From Burkholderiales bacterium (GTDB taxonomy: Bacteria; Pseudomonadota; Gammaproteobacteria; Burkholderiales; SG8-39): 9,429 nucleotides of DNA. Position 1 is the first letter of the stretch. Each line of letters opens with the position of its first letter. Of this stretch, positions 5,683-9,429 are shown piece after piece. The notes beneath the pieces were generated by a model, which saw only the letters and a program-made list of their open reading frames with translations, searched no databases and had not been told where the DNA came from. A program made the translations under genes and the position numbers. The DNA lies in assembly GCA_017880745.1 (NCBI GenBank), contig JADGRR010000080.1, positions 1 through 9,429 of the forward strand, given 5' to 3'.

Positions 5683-5712
5683 ATTCTATACGATAGGGCT
5701 TATGCGAGTAAA
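5683..5712 (-). promoter_or_regulatory. Possible promoter of the cytochrome c pair
   Basis: On the minus strand TTTACT (complement of 5707-5712) and TAGAAT (complement of 5683-5688) are separated by 18 nt. They match the sigma70 consensus in 4/6 and 5/6 positions and would give a leader of about 80 nt before the ATG at 5595. The leader contains two GGCTTGCC direct repeats (plus-strand positions 5616-5623 and 5653-5660) and two GCCCGG repeats (5625-5630, 5638-5643) of unknown meaning. Confidence 0.35.
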
Positions 5713-5774
5713 GGGCGCACGGGTCGCCAGGCAGGCGGCGACGGACAGCCAAGCCGCGACCGCACCGCTCGTCG

Positions 5775-5780
5775 TATAAT
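5775..5780 (+). promoter_or_regulatory. -10 box TATAAT upstream of the MoxR ATPase gene
   Basis: A perfect TATAAT lies 25 nt before the ATG at 5806, which would give a leader of about 20 nt containing the ribosome site CAGGG (5794-5798). No good -35 is seen at 16-18 nt upstream (the region reads about AAGCCGC), so strength or activator need is uncertain. The box overlaps an in-frame ATG at 5779, which argues against that codon being the start. Confidence 0.45.
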
Positions 5781-5805
5781 GCGCCTTTCATTTCAGGGTA
5801 TTGTC

Positions 5806-6648
5806 ATGCGTTTCCACGGTTCCGCCAACTACATCTCGACCGACGACCTCACCCTCGCCGTCAATGCCGCCGTCACGCTGCAGCGCCCGCTGCTGATCAA
5901 GGGCGAGCCCGGAACCGGCAAAACCATGCTGGCCGAGGAAGTGGCCAAGGCGCTCGAGGTGCCCATTTTCGAGTGGCACATCAAGTCCACCACCAAGGCG
6001 CAGCAGGGCCTGTATGAATACGACGCGGTGTCGCGGCTGCGCGATTCGCAGCTGGGCGACCCGCGCGTGCACGACATCAACAACTATATCGTCAAGGGTA
6101 CCTTATGGGAGGCGTTCAACGCCGACGAACCCGTGGTGCTGCTGATCGATGAAGTCGACAAGGCCGACATCGAGTTCCCCAACGACCTGTTGCGCGAACT
6201 CGACCGCATGGAATTCTACGTCTACGAGACGCATGAACTGGTCAAAGCCAAGCACCGTCCGATCGTGTTCATCACTTCCAACAATGAAAAGGAGCTGCCC
6301 GACGCCTTCCTGCGGCGCTGCTTCTTCCATTACATCCGCTTCCCCGACAAGGAGACGATGGAGAAAATCGTCGACGTGCACTTCCCCGGCATCAAGAAGC
6401 ATCTGCTGCGCGAAGCGCTGGAGGTGTTCTTCGAGGTGCGCGAGGTGCCGGGGCTGAAGAAAAAGCCTTCGACTTCAGAACTGCTCGACTGGCTGAAGCT
6501 CTTGCTCGCCGACGACATTCCGCCCGAGGCCCTGCGCAGCAAGGACAAGAAGACCATCATCCCGCCGCTGCACGGTGCGCTGCTCAAGAACGAACAGGAC
6601 GTGCATCTGTTCGAGCGGCTGATATTCATGTCGCGGCACAATCGATGA
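5806..6648 (+). CDS. MoxR-family AAA+ ATPase
   Basis: A 280-residue cytosolic AAA+ ATPase of the MoxR group (the group including CoxD and, more distantly, CbbQ/NorQ). These work as ring-shaped chaperones that remodel or mature enzyme complexes, normally with a VWA-domain partner. Visible motifs: Walker A GEPGTGKT (33-40), Walker B VLLIDEVDKAD (111-121), sensor 1 ITSNN (156-160), and an arginine-finger region LPDAFLRRC (164-172). The C-terminal lid contains KKKPSTSELLDWLKLLLA. The insert STTKAQQGLYEYDAVSRLRD (61-80) after Walker A is typical of this subgroup. The start at 5806 gives MRFHGSANYI, the usual N-terminus, with CAGGG at good distance; earlier in-frame codons overlap the promoter. The VWA gene follows after 30 nt, so the two form an operon. 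The family is certain; the client is unknown because no client enzyme is encoded nearby. Confidence 0.93.
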   Translation: MRFHGSANYISTDDLTLAVNAAVTLQRPLLIKGEPGTGKTMLAEEVAKALEVPIFEWHIKSTTKAQQGLYEYDAVSRLRDSQLGDPRVHDINNYIVKGTLWEAFNADEPVVLLIDEVDKADIEFPNDLLRELDRMEFYVYETHELVKAKHRPIVFITSNNEKELPDAFLRRCFFHYIRFPDKETMEKIVDVHFPGIKKHLLREALEVFFEVREVPGLKKKPSTSELLDWLKLLLADDIPPEALRSKDKKTIIPPLHGALLKNEQDVHLFERLIFMSRHNR

Positions 6649-6678
6649 CGGGAAGGATGCGTCGCGCCTAGCGCAATC

Positions 6679-7854
6679 ATGCTGATCGATTTTTTCCTCA
6701 AGCTCAAGAGTGCCAAGGTCCCGGTCACGACCAAGGAATATCTCATGCTCATCGAGGGCATGCAAAAAGGCGTGGTCGGCTCCTCGATCGACGATTTCTA
6801 CTATTTCTCCAGGACCTGTCTCGTAAAGGACGAGGCCAACTTCGACAAGTTCGACCGCGCCTTCGGCGAGTATTTCAAGGGCGTCGAGGCCATCATGGGC
6901 GTGGAAGCGGACATCCCGCTCGAGTGGCTGCGCAAGCAGGCCGAGCTCAACCTGAGTCCGGAGGAAAAAGCCAAAATCGAGGCCATGGGCGGCTGGGAAA
7001 AGCTCATGGAGACGCTGAAAAAACGCCTGGAGGAGCAAAAAGGCAGGCACCAGGGCGGCAGCAAATGGATCGGCACCGGCGGCACCTCGCCCTATGGCGC
7101 CTACGGCTACAACCCGGAGGGCGTGCGCATCGGCCAGGAAGGCTCGCGCAACCGCTCGGCGGTCAAGGTGTGGGACAAGCGCGAATACCAGAACCTGGAC
7201 GATCAGGTGGAACTCGGCACGCGCAACATCAAGATCGCGCTCCGAAGGCTGCGCCGCTTCGCCCGCGACGGCGCGCCCGAAGAGCTCGATCTGGACGGCA
7301 CCATCAGCTCCACCGCGAGAAAGGCCGGGATGCTGGACATCCTGATGCGGCCCGAGCGCCACAACAAGGTCAAGGTGCTGCTGTTTTTCGACATCGGCGG
7401 CTCGATGGACGACCACATCAAGCTGTGCCAGGAGATGTTTTCCGCGGCCAAGACCGAATTCAAGCACATGGAGTATTTCTACTTCCACAACTGCCTGTAC
7501 GACTACGTGTGGAAGGACAACCGCCGCCGCCACTCCGAGCGCACCCCGACCGTGGACATCCTGCACAAGTACGGGCATGACTACAAACTGATCTTCGTCG
7601 GCGACGCCACCATGAGCCCGTACGAAATCCTGCAGCCGGGCGGCTCGATCGAATACTCCAACGACGAGGCCGGCGCGGTGTGGATGCGCCGCATGCTCGA
7701 CACCTATCCGAAGGCGGTGTGGCTCAATCCCGAGCCGGAGCAGCTCTGGCCCTACCGCCAGTCGATCTCCGTCATCCGCGAGCTGATGGAAGCGCGCATG
7801 TACCCGATCACCATCGAGGGCCTCGAGCGCGCGATGCGCTACTTGAGCAAGTAG
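6679..7854 (+). CDS. VWA-domain protein, CoxE-like
   Basis: A 391-residue protein without signal peptide or membrane segment, partner of the upstream MoxR ATPase. The N-terminal half is helical and charged. A conserved Gly-rich stretch at about 126-152 (GGSKWIGTGGTSPYGAYGYN and onward) is followed by the VWA domain at about 230-390. The metal-site motif reads D238-I-G-G-S242, not the standard D-x-S-x-S, with a further acidic element at GDATMSP (D309, T311). The likely role is a substrate adaptor of the AAA+ ring, as CoxE is thought to be for CoxD in maturing the Mo-Cu carbon monoxide dehydrogenase; no CO dehydrogenase genes are seen here. The start at 6679 lacks a Shine-Dalgarno sequence at normal spacing (GGAAGG at 6651-6656 is 22 nt away). 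The family call is strong and the function inferred. Confidence 0.88.
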   Translation: MLIDFFLKLKSAKVPVTTKEYLMLIEGMQKGVVGSSIDDFYYFSRTCLVKDEANFDKFDRAFGEYFKGVEAIMGVEADIPLEWLRKQAELNLSPEEKAKIEAMGGWEKLMETLKKRLEEQKGRHQGGSKWIGTGGTSPYGAYGYNPEGVRIGQEGSRNRSAVKVWDKREYQNLDDQVELGTRNIKIALRRLRRFARDGAPEELDLDGTISSTARKAGMLDILMRPERHNKVKVLLFFDIGGSMDDHIKLCQEMFSAAKTEFKHMEYFYFHNCLYDYVWKDNRRRHSERTPTVDILHKYGHDYKLIFVGDATMSPYEILQPGGSIEYSNDEAGAVWMRRMLDTYPKAVWLNPEPEQLWPYRQSISVIRELMEARMYPITIEGLERAMRYLSK

Positions 7855-8013
7855 CAGCGGGCTAAGCGGATCGAGCCCGGTCGAGTATCATCCCGACTGG
7901 CCGCAAATTGCGAGAATACCAATGGATTCGAATTGCGCCGGCCGGCCGCACGCATCAGGCTCGGCGCGCACGGGTTCATGCTCCGATCGCTGACCAAAGG
8001 AAGACCGACCACA

Positions 8014-8532
8014 ATGGACATACAATCTCTCATCCGGAAAATCCCCGATTATCCCCGGCCTGGCGAAACCTATTACGACCTCACCACCTTGCTCGCGGAC
8101 GGTCGCGGCTTCCGCGCGGTGATCGAAGAGCTTGCGACGCGCTATGCGTCGCGCAGCATCAAGAAATTCGCCTGCCTGGAATGGCGCGGATTCGTCATCG
8201 GTGCTGCGCTCGCCTATCGCCTGGAGGCGGGTTTCGTGCCCATTCGCAAGCTCGGCAAGCTCCCAGGCGAGACCATTGTTGGCGAGCACGAATTCGGCCA
8301 TACCTCGGAACCGATCGAGATGGGCGTGCATGCGATCGAGCCGGGCGAAACCGTGGTCTTGGTGGACGACATGCTGGCGACCGGTTCCGTGAGCGAGGCG
8401 GCAGTCAAGCTGATCGGGGATCTCGGCGGCCACGTCGCCGAATGCTGCTTCGTGCACGAACTCGTTTCGCTCGGCGGCCGTAAGCGCCTGGAGGCGCAGG
8501 GCCTGAGCGTATTTACGCTCTGGGCGGATTAG
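8014..8532 (+). CDS. Adenine phosphoribosyltransferase-like protein (divergent)
   Basis: A 172-residue type I phosphoribosyltransferase, most like Apt, which makes AMP from adenine and PRPP. Support: N-terminal LIRKIPDYPRPG (6-17), FVPIRKLGKLPGETI (74-88), the PRPP loop VVLVDDMLATGSVSEAAVKL (114-133), and the C-terminal LGGRKRLEAQGL. Several Apt signatures are changed. FRDITPLL is YDLTTLL (21-27), GIESRGF is CLEWRGF (54-60), and the catalytic-loop pattern E-Y-x-L-E-Y-G-x-D reads EHEFGHTSE (91-99). The family's catalytic Glu and its neighbouring Tyr therefore appear as G95 and H96. It could be a real Apt of an unusual branch or an enzyme for another base. I give no symbol for this reason. The start at 8014 has GGAAG about 10 nt upstream and the normal N-terminus; a longer in-frame reading from 7933 adds 27 unlike residues. 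It lies 159 nt after the VWA gene and converges on the reductase gene with a 17-nt gap. Confidence 0.75.
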   Translation: MDIQSLIRKIPDYPRPGETYYDLTTLLADGRGFRAVIEELATRYASRSIKKFACLEWRGFVIGAALAYRLEAGFVPIRKLGKLPGETIVGEHEFGHTSEPIEMGVHAIEPGETVVLVDDMLATGSVSEAAVKLIGDLGGHVAECCFVHELVSLGGRKRLEAQGLSVFTLWAD

Positions 8533-8549
8533 CGCGCCAAACGCAGGAC

Positions 8550-9429
8550 CTATCCGATCAAGGGGTGGGCGCGAACGTAGACTTTTTCTTCGCGCATGGT
8601 GCGGGCGAGCAGCTTCACCAACGCAAACACAGCTTCGATGTGCGGCGTGGGCTCGCCGACGATGCGCCCGACCTCGATCACAGAGCCGACCAACGCGTCA
8701 ATTTCGGGATCGCGCCCGCCTTCGACATCCTGCAGCATCGAGGTCTTGTGCTTGCCCACGCGCTCGGCGCCGGCGATGCGCTTCTCCAATGAGACGCGGA
8801 AGGTGATGCCAAGCCGGTTGGCCACGGCCTGCGCCTCGCGCATCATACCCGCGGCGAGCTCGCGCGTGAGCGGGAATTGGCAGATGTCCACCAGGGTAGA
8901 GTGCGTGAGCGCGCTGATCGGATTGAAGGTCAGATTGCCCCAAAGCTTGAGCCAGATTTCTGCGCGGATGTTGTCAAGGATGGGCGCCTTCAGGCCGGCT
9001 TGGACGAAGCCGGCGGCGACGGCGTTTGCACGGTCGCTGGCGCTGCCGTCCAACTCGCCCAAGGGGAAGCGGTCGCCTTCGATGTGGCGCACGACCCCCG
9101 GCGCGGCGAGTTCGCACGCCGGATAGACCACGCAACCGAGGATACGCCGCGGGTCGACCGCGGCGGCGATCGCTCCTTCGGGGTCGACGCTGGTTACCAC
9201 GCGCCCCTCGAATTCGCCGCCGTGGCGCTGGAAGTACCACCAGGGAATGCCGTTTTGCATCGGGATGATGAGCGTGTTCTCGTGGCAGAGCGCAGCGATG
9301 TCCGTCGCCACGGGCGCGACCTGGTGCGCTTTCACGCCGAGGATGACGACGTCGTGCGGCCCGGCTTCGGCCGGAGTCGCCACAGCGCGTATATCCCTGG
9401 CAACGTGGTCGGCGCCATCGGCCATGATC
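8550..9429 (-). CDS. 2-dehydropantoate 2-reductase family protein (PanE/ApbA), 5' end missing
   Basis: NADPH-dependent reductase of the ketopantoate reductase family, cut by the right edge. The frame is open to 9429, and the first roughly 30-40 residues, including the GxGxxG dinucleotide motif, are outside. Counting from the Met at 9425, the conserved residues are all present. They are K32 in KAHQ, N58 in QNG, K160 (the catalytic lysine equivalent) in AEIWLKLWGN, N164 and N168 in NLTFNPISALT, S229 in HKTSMLQD and E241 in EIDAL. The NADPH-binding half and the helical C-terminal domain are thus intact as far as visible. The family includes true PanE (ketopantoate to pantoate, for pantothenate and CoA) and many paralogues of unknown substrate, so I give no symbol. 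The M at 9425 is probably internal. It converges on the Apt-like gene with no terminator in the 17-nt gap. Confidence 0.88.
   Translation of the reverse strand, partial: IMADGADHVARDIRAVATPAEAGPHDVVILGVKAHQVAPVATDIAALCHENTLIIPMQNGIPWWYFQRHGGEFEGRVVTSVDPEGAIAAAVDPRRILGCVVYPACELAAPGVVRHIEGDRFPLGELDGSASDRANAVAAGFVQAGLKAPILDNIRAEIWLKLWGNLTFNPISALTHSTLVDICQFPLTRELAAGMMREAQAVANRLGITFRVSLEKRIAGAERVGKHKTSMLQDVEGGRDPEIDALVGSVIEVGRIVGEPTPHIEAVFALVKLLARTMREEKVYVRAHPLIG

Noticed and set aside
5779..5805. In-frame ATG at 5779 as start of the MoxR gene
   Set aside because: It overlaps the TATAAT box. The ATG at 5806 has a ribosome site and matches the usual family N-terminus.
6657..6671. Four-codon leader ORF (ATG at 6657, TAG at 6669-6671) just before the VWA gene
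   Set aside because: GGAAGG directly abuts its ATG with no spacer, so initiation there is unlikely; most likely chance.
6475..7578. A 367-residue open frame on the minus strand across the MoxR and VWA genes
   Set aside because: It is antisense to two well-supported genes, with His/Val/Ala-rich sequence and no motif; a codon-bias shadow.
7858..7879. Hairpin CGGGCT/AGCCCG after the VWA stop as a terminator
   Set aside because: Only a 6-bp stem with a 10-nt loop, and no T tract follows.
1..9429. CRISPR array, tRNA, mobile element or phage genes
   Set aside because: No regularly spaced repeats, no tRNA-like cloverleaf or CCA end, and no transposase or integrase sequence was recognised on either strand.

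Overview
The window looks like ordinary core chromosome of a high-GC betaproteobacterium. The evidence is the run aat-bpt-pyrD-rnfB-nth-DUF1841, a soluble RnfB-type ferredoxin beside nth, and protein sequences of the kind found in Rhodocyclales, Nitrosomonadales and Burkholderiales. I cannot place it to genus. I see no rRNA, tRNA, CRISPR array, transposase, integrase or phage gene. Base and codon use look uniform, so there is no sign of recent transfer.

Layout, left to right. (1) 1-156, minus: the N-terminus of an Amt ammonium transporter running off the left edge. (2) 157-389: a divergent intergenic region. (3) 390-4920, plus: a housekeeping block. It holds aat and bpt (N-degron aminoacyl transferases, overlapping by 14 nt), pyrD (class 2 dihydroorotate dehydrogenase), a lone soluble RnfB-like iron-sulfur protein overlapping pyrD by ATGA, nth (endonuclease III with an intact active site and cluster) and a DUF1841 protein. 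(4) 4917-5595, minus: two small periplasmic single-heme cytochromes c in tandem, facing DUF1841 so that the stop codons overlap. (5) 5806-7854, plus: a MoxR-type AAA+ ATPase followed by a von Willebrand factor A (VWA, CoxE-like) protein, a chaperone-like pair without an obvious client nearby. (6) 8014-8532, plus: a phosphoribosyltransferase most like adenine phosphoribosyltransferase but altered in conserved active-site motifs. (7) 8550-9429, minus: most of a PanE/ApbA-family 2-dehydropantoate 2-reductase, cut by the right edge.

How the genes fit together: Aat and Bpt attach Leu/Phe to protein N-termini that feed the ClpS/ClpAP N-degron pathway. PyrD is the quinone-linked step of pyrimidine synthesis. 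RnfB and nth preserve part of the rsx-nth neighbourhood known from E. coli. The MoxR/VWA pair is the kind of module that matures or assembles metalloenzymes or respiratory complexes, and it is divergent from the two cytochromes c. That neighbourhood is suggestive, not proof of a link.

Nothing here is clearly a new system. The points most worth a second look are: three HxxxH motifs in the uncharacterised DUF1841 protein, suggesting a metal-binding helical bundle; a substituted MIDAS motif in the VWA protein; an Apt-like enzyme with a changed catalytic loop; a cytochrome pair resembling a split diheme cytochrome c4; and a soluble RnfB that has kept its link to nth.
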